NCBI GenBank assembly: GCA_029251885.1
Contig: JAQXCL010000070.1
Location: forward strand, 1-32,013
Direction of reading: 5' to 3'
Length of the DNA: 32,013 bases
Source: Opitutales bacterium
Lineage (GTDB): Bacteria; Verrucomicrobiota; Verrucomicrobiia; Opitutales; Seribacteraceae
The notes beneath the pieces are model-generated. The model searched no databases, had not been told where the DNA came from, and saw nothing but the letters and a program-made list of their open reading frames with translations. Of the stretch, positions 10,325 to 18,182 are shown in pieces (position 1 is the stretch's first letter; every line of letters starts with the position of its first letter). The position numbers were made by a program, and so were the translations under genes.

Positions 10325-11133
10325 GTTTTCTTAACCTCAGAGGAAAAAACTTTTTAGTCGTTGGAATTGCCAACCGCAAGAGTGTAGCCTGGGCCATTGC
10401 CAAGATATTAGAATCTGAAGGGGCAAACCTGCTTTATTGTGTTCGCAGCGAAAAACGACGTTTGGAGTTACAAAAAATCATTCCTTCACCAAGCCCGATT
10501 TTCATCTGTGATTTTGAAAATACTGCGGACTTAGAAAATTTACAGACCTCTCTAGAATCCGAGCGAGAACTCCAATTAAACGGCGTTGTCCATTCCATCG
10601 CCTTTGCCAATTATACTGATGGAGTAAAACCATTTTACGAAACCAAAAGAGAGGACTTTCTTCAAGCTACTCAAATTTCATCTTTTTCCTTGGTCGAATT
10701 GGCAAGGATCTGCAAACCATTCCTGGTAAAAGATGCTTCCTTTATAACCATTGGTATTTCTTCCACTGAAGTAACTGCTGAGAATTATGGATATATGGCC
10801 CCTATAAAAGCATCTTTGGAAGCTTCTATAAGATACCTTGCCAAATCATTCTCAAAGGATACTTCAGTAAGATTTAATTCGGTAAATGCTGGTCCTTTGA
10901 AAACCAGTGCATCAGCAGGAATCCCCGGATATCTCGTTAATTATTTGTATGCTGAAAAATTGACATTTCGAAAGAAAGCTTTGCAAACCGAAGAAGTTGC
11001 CAACTTGGCCGCCTTTTTATTGAGCCCTCGCTCCTCTGGAATTAATGGGCAAGGAATTGTCATTGATGCAGGAATGGGAATGAATTATTTCGATCAGGAA
11101 ATTGTTCAGGAAGCCATGCGTTTGAATCCATGA
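10321..11133 (+). CDS. Enoyl-ACP reductase, FabI-like SDR
   Basis: LVVGIANRKSVAWAIAKIL, HSIAFANY, catalytic YGYMAPIKASLEASIRYLA (Y-x6-K), NSVNAGPLKTSAS. GTG start with a 4 bp overlap with the preceding gene. Confidence 0.87.
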   Translation: MSFLNLRGKNFLVVGIANRKSVAWAIAKILESEGANLLYCVRSEKRRLELQKIIPSPSPIFICDFENTADLENLQTSLESERELQLNGVVHSIAFANYTDGVKPFYETKREDFLQATQISSFSLVELARICKPFLVKDASFITIGISSTEVTAENYGYMAPIKASLEASIRYLAKSFSKDTSVRFNSVNAGPLKTSASAGIPGYLVNYLYAEKLTFRKKALQTEEVANLAAFLLSPRSSGINGQGIVIDAGMGMNYFDQEIVQEAMRLNP

Positions 11134-12158
11134 GTTTATCATCTGTGGTAATTGAAGGGATGGCTTACTCCCTGCCTCCCGAAATTTATACATCTTCTGA
11201 TATCGAAAAGAAGCTTTCTCCACTGTATGAATCTTTAAAATTACCCACTGGTCGCTTAGAGCTGATGACCGGAATCTCTGAGCGCCGACTTTGGCCGAGC
11301 AACTTCAAACCCTCTCAAGCCTCTGCCGAAGCTGGGCTTAAGCTGTTACAATCAGGAATTGATGGAAGCGAAGTGGATTTACTTATTCATTGCTCGGTCT
11401 GCCGAGATCGCTTGGAACCTGCTACTGCATCTTATGTTCATCGATTGATGGGACTGGGAGGCGGTACCCAAATCCTTGATATTTCCAATGCTTGCCTTGG
11501 TTTTTTAAATGCATTGGTACTGGCAGGTTCGATGATTGAAACTGGGCAAATTCGCCGAGCCATTTTGGTCTCTGGAGAGAATGGGGCACCTTTGGTTGAA
11601 AAAACCATTCAATTATTGAATGAGGATGATCATACCCGAAAATCGATCAAGCCATTTTTTGCCAACCTAACCATCGGAGCAAGTGCGGTCGCATGGTCCA
11701 TTGCCCATCGAGACTTAGTTGATAAAGATTGTCCAACCTTGGGTTCATGGGCCACGGAAACCGATACTTCCTACAATGAATTATGCCAAGGGGATGCCTC
11801 CGGTGATGACTTGGTCATGCAGACCGACTCGGAAGAACTTCTGCATGCGGGTATTTCAGTAGCTCAACGGGCATGGGCTAAATTTCTTAAAGTTCAAGAT
11901 TGGGAACCTAATGATCCAGAACTTATAATCACTCATCAAGTCGGGAAAGCACACACGCAGGCAGTGCTTGAAGCCCTTTCCGTTGATCCATCAATCAATT
12001 TTTCAAGCTTTGAACACCTGGGTAACTGCGGATCCGCATCCCTACCCATAACATATACTCTTGCGTGTGAAAAAGATCCGCAAAACCTCATAAGGAAAAC
12101 GGCACTATTGGGAATAGGCAGTGGTCTATCCAGCTTAATGCTTTCGATTAATCCTTGA
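11130..12158 (+). CDS. OleA-like / KAS III-family thiolase
   Basis: GISERRLWPS, CSVCRDRLEPATASYVHRLMGL, active-site NACLGFLNAL, GENGAPLVEKT, YNELCQGD, HQVGKAHTQAV, HLGNCGSASLPIT, LLGIGSGL. Closer to OleA than to FabH by motif memory. 4 bp ATGA overlap. Confidence 0.8.
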   Translation: MSLSSVVIEGMAYSLPPEIYTSSDIEKKLSPLYESLKLPTGRLELMTGISERRLWPSNFKPSQASAEAGLKLLQSGIDGSEVDLLIHCSVCRDRLEPATASYVHRLMGLGGGTQILDISNACLGFLNALVLAGSMIETGQIRRAILVSGENGAPLVEKTIQLLNEDDHTRKSIKPFFANLTIGASAVAWSIAHRDLVDKDCPTLGSWATETDTSYNELCQGDASGDDLVMQTDSEELLHAGISVAQRAWAKFLKVQDWEPNDPELIITHQVGKAHTQAVLEALSVDPSINFSSFEHLGNCGSASLPITYTLACEKDPQNLIRKTALLGIGSGLSSLMLSINP

Positions 12159-13042
12159 ACATTCCATCCAATCTTAAGGATTCTTATCCTTTTGAACCTA
12201 AGCGGTTCAAACTTTCCAGCGGACATTCCCTGAGCTATCTGGACGAAGGTAGTGATGAGAAAACGCCCACATTATTCCTTCACGGTAATCCCACCTGGTC
12301 TTTTTATTACCGAAAGGCCGTCCGTTTTTGGAAGGATCATAGCAGGTGTATTGCAGTTGATCATTTAGGTTGTGGGCTTTCTGACAAGCCAAGTTCTTCT
12401 TCTTTTTCCTATAACCTGCAAAATCATGCTAACAATCTTTTGGAGTTGGTTGATTCATTAAACCTTCAAAACTTTAATTTAGTGGTGCATGATTGGGGAG
12501 GAGCAATTGGAATGACTGCTTTTGCGGATCAAGCTCATCGAATTCGTAAGATCGTATTGCTCAATACAGCTGCCTTTCCATCACGGGATGTACCTCGCCG
12601 TATTCTGTTCTGTCGACTTCCAGTCATTGGTGAATTTTTTGTCCGGGCACTCAATGGATTTGCTGGTCCGGCAACTTGGATGGCATCATCCAAAGGAATG
12701 ACAGACTCAGCTAAAAAAGGATTGCTCCAACCTTATGGGAATTGGAAAAATCGTGTGGCTATCTGGAATTTTGTTAGAGACATTCCTTACGAGCTTAATC
12801 ATCCAACCCTTTCAATTCTTCAATCCACGGCAGAAAAGCTAAAGGGATTCTCAACCACTCCAGCGATGGCATGCTGGGGAATGAAAGACTTTTGCTTCCA
12901 TGGTGGGTATTTAAAAAAATGGGAGAAGCAATGGCCCCATATAATATCCCATCGTTTTGCAGATTCGGGTCACTATATTTTGGAAGATTCTTTTGAAGAT
13001 GTAAGGGCCAAAGTAGAACCCTTCTTGTTTGCCAATGAGTAA
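12155..13042 (+). CDS. Alpha/beta hydrolase, OleB-like (haloalkane dehalogenase fold)
   Basis: LFLHGNPTWSFYYRK, AVDHLGCGLSDKP, nucleophile HDWGGAIGM, C-terminal SGHYILED His. TTG start overlapping the upstream stop by 4 bp. Confidence 0.78.
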   Translation: MNIPSNLKDSYPFEPKRFKLSSGHSLSYLDEGSDEKTPTLFLHGNPTWSFYYRKAVRFWKDHSRCIAVDHLGCGLSDKPSSSSFSYNLQNHANNLLELVDSLNLQNFNLVVHDWGGAIGMTAFADQAHRIRKIVLLNTAAFPSRDVPRRILFCRLPVIGEFFVRALNGFAGPATWMASSKGMTDSAKKGLLQPYGNWKNRVAIWNFVRDIPYELNHPTLSILQSTAEKLKGFSTTPAMACWGMKDFCFHGGYLKKWEKQWPHIISHRFADSGHYILEDSFEDVRAKVEPFLFANE

Positions 13043-13107
13043 GACTGGAGGAAGTCAGCTGCTTCCGCTTGCCAAGCCAAGCAGACGGAACCATCTTAGA
13101 TACAAGC

Positions 13108-13329
13108 ATGAGCAAGAAAACTCCATTAAAGAATCGATCTGAGAGATCCGGTAACCTTGTATCAATTGCTCCTTATGATAGTACCTCTAATGCTTATAAA
13201 AAGGACTCTCAACAGAGCCCACAAACTGGGTTCGGGGCCTACCTTACTGTTGCAATCCTGGTCTTTTTAGTGGTCTTTTTTGTCGGCATTTATGAACTTG
13301 TCGTGGAAACGTGGATACGACTGAAATAG
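13108..13329 (+). CDS. Small single-TM hypothetical protein (track start 13069 TTG; ATG at 13108 preferred)
   Basis: MSKKTPLKNRSERSGNLVSIAPYDSTSNAYKKDSQQSPQTGFGAYLTVAILVFLVVFFVGIYELVVETWIRLK; one clear C-terminal TM helix. Confidence 0.55.
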   Translation: MSKKTPLKNRSERSGNLVSIAPYDSTSNAYKKDSQQSPQTGFGAYLTVAILVFLVVFFVGIYELVVETWIRLK

Positions 13330-14258
13330 AATTAGAAAACAAAAGGGAACCGGAAAATCCGAAACCGGAGGTAGTTCGATTCTTAGACCACTTGTCCCTG
13401 GAGCGAAGATTATCTGCCCACACATTACGGAACTACAAAGGAGCCCTTCAAAAGTTTGCCCTTTGGCTATGCCAGGAGTCAAAAGAAAAGAAACTCATTA
13501 AGGTGGATAGGCAAATTGCCCGGTCTTATCTTATTGAGGCTCAAAATTCTTTATCTCGTAGAACTTTAGCCAATCAAGTGTCGGCTCTACGCTGCTTTTA
13601 CCAGTTTTGCCAAACCCGTGGCTGGGCAAACTCCAATCCTTTTAAAAACTTATCTCTGCCTAAAGCTGAAAAATCTCTCCCAAAATTTTTAACTGAGAAA
13701 CAGGCACGCGCCCTTATGTCAGCCCCGACCTTGGTTCACCAAGACTCCAATCATGCTGATTTTCTGGCGACACGCGATGGGATCATTCTTGAACTCATGT
13801 ATGGTGCCGGACTTCGAGTAAGCGAGGTCGTGTGCTTAAATTATGAACACTTAGATCTGCCCAACAGGATAATTCGAGTAATAGGAAAAGGGAATAAGGA
13901 ACGAACCTGTCCAATTGTAGCAATTACCGCATCAAAGCTCGTTCATCTTCGAAAGTCCTACAGCAATGACGCCTCGCTGCATGCTCCTGTATTTACAAAT
14001 CAATCAGGGAAAAGACTTACAACGAGATGGGTACAATTGTTTCTCAAAAAATGCCTAAAAACTGCATCGCTTCCACAAGACTTTACACCTCACAAACTCA
14101 GGCATTCCTTTGCCACCCATCTTTTAGATAATGGGGCTGACCTCCGAGCAGTCCAAGAACTCCTCGGGCATGCAAGCCTATCCACCACCCAAGTGTACAC
14201 GCATGTATCTGTGGGGAGGTTAAAAAATGCTCATAAACTCGCCCACCCGAGAGCCTGA
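13311..14258 (+). CDS. Tyrosine recombinase XerC/XerD
   Basis: N-terminal SAM-like domain LSLERRLSAHTLRNYKGALQKFALWL; catalytic GAGLRVSEV, HKLRHSFATHLLDNGADLRAVQELLGHASLSTTQVYTHV. Confidence 0.93.
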   Translation: MDTTEIELENKREPENPKPEVVRFLDHLSLERRLSAHTLRNYKGALQKFALWLCQESKEKKLIKVDRQIARSYLIEAQNSLSRRTLANQVSALRCFYQFCQTRGWANSNPFKNLSLPKAEKSLPKFLTEKQARALMSAPTLVHQDSNHADFLATRDGIILELMYGAGLRVSEVVCLNYEHLDLPNRIIRVIGKGNKERTCPIVAITASKLVHLRKSYSNDASLHAPVFTNQSGKRLTTRWVQLFLKKCLKTASLPQDFTPHKLRHSFATHLLDNGADLRAVQELLGHASLSTTQVYTHVSVGRLKNAHKLAHPRA

Positions 14259-14268
14259 GCTTAGTATT

Positions 14269-14547
14269 ATGGTTAGATGCACCTTAATTTTCCTCCCCTT
14301 ATCCATTGCAATGTTTTTTTGGTTGAAAGATGGTGCCAGGCTTTCTTTTTGGGCAACCAGTGAGGAAATTCATCAAGAAATACCAGTAGTCGAAGGAATG
14401 CCTGAACTGGGCACTCAAACTCAAGTAATTTGGAAAGATCGTTTTATATGTGGTATCGAAACTCCAATATTGGGCTTAACATTTTCTTCACTCCTGACCC
14501 TGAGTTCGTTTTATCAAAAAAGAAGATTGAAAAATTTGCCTCACTGA
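14269..14547 (+). CDS. Hypothetical membrane protein (track start 14227)
   Basis: MVRCTLIFLPLSIAMFFWLKDG...ETPILGLTFSSLLTLSSFYQKRRLKNLPH; two hydrophobic segments. Confidence 0.5.
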   Translation: MVRCTLIFLPLSIAMFFWLKDGARLSFWATSEEIHQEIPVVEGMPELGTQTQVIWKDRFICGIETPILGLTFSSLLTLSSFYQKRRLKNLPH

Positions 14548-14561
14548 TTCGTACTAACTGC

Positions 14562-15164
14562 ATGAATTTATTTTATTTTTTTTTATTAATTGCTCCTCTT
14601 TGCATATTCGGGTCGCCCAAATCATTTGATTTTAAGGACCCCAAAGGGGTAAATACCATCATTTTTCAATTGGATGCATTATTGGAATCTATAAACGGTT
14701 CGGCTGGGGGAATTTCCGGAACGATTTCCTACGATCCAACGAAACCAGAATCGACCAAGGGTTCAATTGTTTTGGATGCATCAAGCCTAAGGGTAGATAA
14801 TTCTGTGCTTCAGGAACATATGCACGGAGAAGGCTGGCTTCATGTATCAAAATTCCCTCAAATTGTATTCACACTTTCGAACCTTAGAAACATCAAAACA
14901 GAAGCTCGTGTCCTCAAGGCAACAGCTGATGGGAAAATGACTATTCGAAATGTTACTATAATCATGGAAGTTCCAGTTGAACTGACATATCTCGAAGGCT
15001 TGCTTGAAAAAAGAAATAAAACCCCAGGAGATTTACTAGTAGTTCGGTCAAAATTCAAAGTAAAGAGGGACGATTTCGGAATCAAGCCCGGAGAATATTT
15101 AGATAAAGTTGCTAACGAGATTGAAATCTCGATTAATCTTGCCGGAGCCTTCCCAACTCAATAA
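14562..15164 (+). CDS. YceI-family periplasmic protein (track start 14430; signal peptide begins at ATG 14562)
   Basis: MNLFYFFLLIAPLCIFGSPKSFDFKDPKGVNTIIFQLDALLESINGSAGGISGTISYD...GSIVLDASSLRVDN...MHGEGWLHVSKFPQIVFTLSNL. Confidence 0.82.
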   Translation: MNLFYFFLLIAPLCIFGSPKSFDFKDPKGVNTIIFQLDALLESINGSAGGISGTISYDPTKPESTKGSIVLDASSLRVDNSVLQEHMHGEGWLHVSKFPQIVFTLSNLRNIKTEARVLKATADGKMTIRNVTIIMEVPVELTYLEGLLEKRNKTPGDLLVVRSKFKVKRDDFGIKPGEYLDKVANEIEISINLAGAFPTQ

Positions 15165-15181
15165 TTTAGACTCTTACCCCA

Positions 15182-15199
15182 TGAGAGAGAAATCTCTCA
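15182..15199 (+). other. Small hairpin with GAAA tetraloop
   Basis: TGAGAGA-GAAA-TCTCTCA, a perfect 7 bp stem with a GNRA-type loop. Confidence 0.5.
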
Positions 15200-15206
15200 C
15201 CCCAAT

Positions 15207-15244
15207 AAGCGAGAGCGCCCCTAAGCGTTCTCGCTTTTTTTTTT
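15207..15244 (+). terminator. Rho-independent terminator after the YceI gene
   Basis: AAGCGAGAGCG-CCCCTAAG-CGTTCTCGCTT stem of about 11 bp (one G.U), followed by an uninterrupted T-tract. Confidence 0.88.
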
Positions 15245-15270
15245 AGATATGTTAATTTCTTCCTTTTTTC

Positions 15271-15870
15271 GTGAAAAACAAGAATATCCATCCGATTTCT
15301 GATCGTTTAATTGCTCAAACTGAGAAAGAGAAACTTCTCGGAAGTAAAGGTATGGTCTTTTGGCTTTATGGCTTATCTGGTTCCGGAAAAAGTACCATGG
15401 TTGTAGAGATGGAAAGACGCTTGCATAAAAAAAACATTCATTCCGTAGTTCTAGATGGTGACAACCTCCGTTCAGGACTGAACCAGGACTTAAGCTTCTC
15501 CGAAAAAGACCGTCGTGAAAATATTCGTCGAGTTAGTGAGGTGGCCAAAATCTTTTCAGAAAATGGCATTATTGTTTTCGTTTCATTGATTACCCCATTG
15601 CGTGAATTCCGTCAAAGTGCACGAACGATTATCGGAGATGATTATTTTCAGGAGGTTTTCGTCAAAGCCTCCTTTAATACTTGCCAGGAACGAGATGTGA
15701 AAGGCCTGTATGCCAAAGCAAGTGATGGACTGGTGCCTTCTTTTACAGGGCAGGGGTCTGATTTTGAAGAACCCGTAGATCAACAATTTATTATAGACAG
15801 CGAAAAAGAGAGTGAGGATGTTTCATCTGAAAAACTTTTTCAATTCGTGCTCGATTCAATTTCTCTTTAA
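15271..15870 (+). CDS. cysC: Adenylyl-sulfate (APS) kinase
   Basis: FWLYGLSGSGKSTMVVEMERRLH, LDGDNLRSGLNQDLSFSEKDRRENIRRVSEVAKIF; GTG start. Confidence 0.93.
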   Translation: MKNKNIHPISDRLIAQTEKEKLLGSKGMVFWLYGLSGSGKSTMVVEMERRLHKKNIHSVVLDGDNLRSGLNQDLSFSEKDRRENIRRVSEVAKIFSENGIIVFVSLITPLREFRQSARTIIGDDYFQEVFVKASFNTCQERDVKGLYAKASDGLVPSFTGQGSDFEEPVDQQFIIDSEKESEDVSSEKLFQFVLDSISL

Positions 15871-15874
15871 ACAA

Positions 15875-16780
15875 ATGAAAAACTATAACCTTACCCATTT
15901 GGAACAACTAGAGGCGGAAGCTATATTCGTACTTCGCGAGACAGCTGCCCAGTTTGAACGACCAGGATTGCTTTTTTCCGGAGGCAAAGATTCGATTGTT
16001 ATGGCTCACTTAGCCTACAAAGCATTTTTTCCAGCTAAGTCTCCTTTTCCACTGGTTCATGTAGATACTGGGCATAATTTCCCGGAAACCATAGAATTTC
16101 GGGATCAATTTGTAGATAAGGTTGGATCCCAGCTCATTATTGGACTGGTACAAGATTCCATTGATCAAGGTACTGCAGTTGAAGAAACTGGTCCCAATGC
16201 AAGTCGCAACGCTCTTCAATCAGTAACTTTACTCGAAACAATTGAGTCACAGAGTTTGGATGCTGCCCTTGGAGGTGGTCGTCGAGACGAAGAAAAGGCC
16301 AGGGCTAAAGAGCGTTTTTTCTCTCACCGCGATGCATTTGGACAATGGGATCCCAAAAACCAGCGTCCTGAATTGTGGAATCTTTTCAATGGTAGAAAAA
16401 GCCAGGGTGAACACTTTCGGGTTTTTCCCTTGAGCAACTGGACGGAAATGGATGTTTGGCAATACCTTAAAAAAGAAAAAATCGATCTCCCTTCGCTTTA
16501 CTTTTCACATGAGCGCGAAATTATTGAGCGAAACGGATCCCTTCTCGCAGTGAGTGATTTTGTCACTCCCAATGATAAGGAAACTCCACGGACAGAAATT
16601 GTTCGCTTCCGCACCATTGGAGATGCCACCTGCACGGGAGCTGTTCTTTCAACGGCTGCCAACTTGGATGAAGTTATTGCCGAAGTGGCAGCTTCACGCG
16701 TAACTGAGCGTGGAACCCGGGCAGATGACCGAAGATCGGAATCAGCCATGGAAGACCGCAAAAAACAGGGATATTTCTAA
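15875..16780 (+). CDS. cysD: Sulfate adenylyltransferase subunit 2 (track start 15812; ATG at 15875 preferred)
   Basis: MKNYNLTHLEQLEAEAIFVLRETAAQFERPGLLFSGGKDSIVMAHLA, VHVDTGHNFPETIEFRD, GGGRRDEEKARAKERFFSHRD. Confidence 0.95.
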   Translation: MKNYNLTHLEQLEAEAIFVLRETAAQFERPGLLFSGGKDSIVMAHLAYKAFFPAKSPFPLVHVDTGHNFPETIEFRDQFVDKVGSQLIIGLVQDSIDQGTAVEETGPNASRNALQSVTLLETIESQSLDAALGGGRRDEEKARAKERFFSHRDAFGQWDPKNQRPELWNLFNGRKSQGEHFRVFPLSNWTEMDVWQYLKKEKIDLPSLYFSHEREIIERNGSLLAVSDFVTPNDKETPRTEIVRFRTIGDATCTGAVLSTAANLDEVIAEVAASRVTERGTRADDRRSESAMEDRKKQGYF

Positions 16781-16799
16781 TTATTAACCGCCACTTTTT

Positions 16800-18074
16800 A
16801 TGAGCGAAGACAAAAACTATCTAAATATGGATCTCTTACGTTTCACCACTGCTGGCAGTGTGGACGACGGCAAGAGCACTTTGATCGGCCGACTTTTTCA
16901 CGACACAAAAGCGATTTTTGAAGATCAATTGGAAGCAATTGAAATCAGCAGTAAGAAAAGAGGGGACGAACATGTAAACCTTGCCCTTCTCACCGACGGT
17001 CTGAAAGCTGAAAGAGAGCAGGGCATAACCATAGATGTTGCTTATCGTTATTTTGCCACCCCCAAACGAAAGTTCATTATTGCTGATACGCCTGGCCATA
17101 TCCAGTACACCCGAAATATGGTGACTGGTGCATCAACCGCAAACCTAGCCCTTATTCTTGTAGATGCACGGCACGGAGTGGTCGAACAGACTAAAAGACA
17201 TAGCTTCATTGCCGATCTGCTCGGGATCAAACATGTTGCAGTATGCATTAACAAAATGGACTTGGTGGGCTATGAGGAAGATGCATACATCAAAGTTCTT
17301 GAACAATTTACCGATTTTGCCAGTCGTTTGGAGAATGTTACCGATATCACTTTTATCCCCATCTCTGCACTAAAAGGAGACAATGTAGTGGATAGATCGG
17401 AAAACATGAATTGGTATAAAGGTCCGCCCTTACTTTATCACTTGGAGAATGTATATGTTGGATCGGATTTTAATCATGTGGATGCCCGCTTCCCGGTACA
17501 ATGGGTTATTCGTCCTCATTCTGACAAGCATCATGACTTTCGTGGTTTTGCAGGTCGTGTTGCGGGAGGTGTTTTTAAAACGGGAGATGAAGTGACTGTT
17601 CTCCCCTCAGGGTTTTCTTCGAAGATTAAACAAATCATGCTCGCGGATAAAGAACTCGACGAGGCCTTTCACCCTCAGTCCGTCACCATCTTGCTGGAGG
17701 ATGAAATTGATGTAAGCCGGGGTGACATGTTGGTCAAACCAAACAACCAACCAAATAATTCTCAGGACTTAGATGCTCGTATTTGCTGGTTTTCAGGAGC
17801 TAAAAAACTTAAAAAAGGAGCCAAGTTCCTTTTTCGACAAACGACCAAAGAGGCTCAAGTCTTGGTTAGTGAAGTTCGCTACAAAATTGATGTAAACTCC
17901 CTCAGGAAAAACGAAGATGATCAGGAATTAGGCATGAACGACATCGGTCGTGTTGCCCTGAGAACTTCACAACCTGTTTTCTGGGACTCATACCGTAGGA
18001 ATCGTAATACGGGGAGTTTTATTTTGGTCGACCCTTTTACCAATGAAACTTTGGGCGCAGGAATGCTCCGTTAA
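16800..18074 (+). CDS. cysN: Sulfate adenylyltransferase subunit 1 (GTPase); no CysC fusion
   Basis: TAGSVDDGKSTLIGRLFHDTK, EREQGITIDVAYRYFATPKRKFIIADTPGHIQYTRNMVTGAS, NKMD. Confidence 0.95.
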   Translation: MSEDKNYLNMDLLRFTTAGSVDDGKSTLIGRLFHDTKAIFEDQLEAIEISSKKRGDEHVNLALLTDGLKAEREQGITIDVAYRYFATPKRKFIIADTPGHIQYTRNMVTGASTANLALILVDARHGVVEQTKRHSFIADLLGIKHVAVCINKMDLVGYEEDAYIKVLEQFTDFASRLENVTDITFIPISALKGDNVVDRSENMNWYKGPPLLYHLENVYVGSDFNHVDARFPVQWVIRPHSDKHHDFRGFAGRVAGGVFKTGDEVTVLPSGFSSKIKQIMLADKELDEAFHPQSVTILLEDEIDVSRGDMLVKPNNQPNNSQDLDARICWFSGAKKLKKGAKFLFRQTTKEAQVLVSEVRYKIDVNSLRKNEDDQELGMNDIGRVALRTSQPVFWDSYRRNRNTGSFILVDPFTNETLGAGMLR

Positions 18075-18088
18075 AAACGGATTTTTTT
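18067..18088 (+). terminator. Intrinsic terminator overlapping the cysN stop codon
   Basis: TCCGTT-AAA-AACGGA (6 bp stem) followed by TTTTTTT. The cysN TAA (18072-18074) lies inside the hairpin. Confidence 0.6.
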
Positions 18089-18182
18089 CTTCTTTTGGCA
18101 TAATCTTGCCGTCTTATTCTATTAGAATTCATTGTTTTCTTTTAATTCTCATACAAAAATTTACCGTCTAAGCTTATTTCTG

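Noticed and set aside
13311-14258. Tyrosine recombinase as sign of an integron, phage or transposon
   Set aside because: Sequence looks like housekeeping XerC/XerD. No tRNA, att repeats, cargo genes or other mobile genes are visible nearby.
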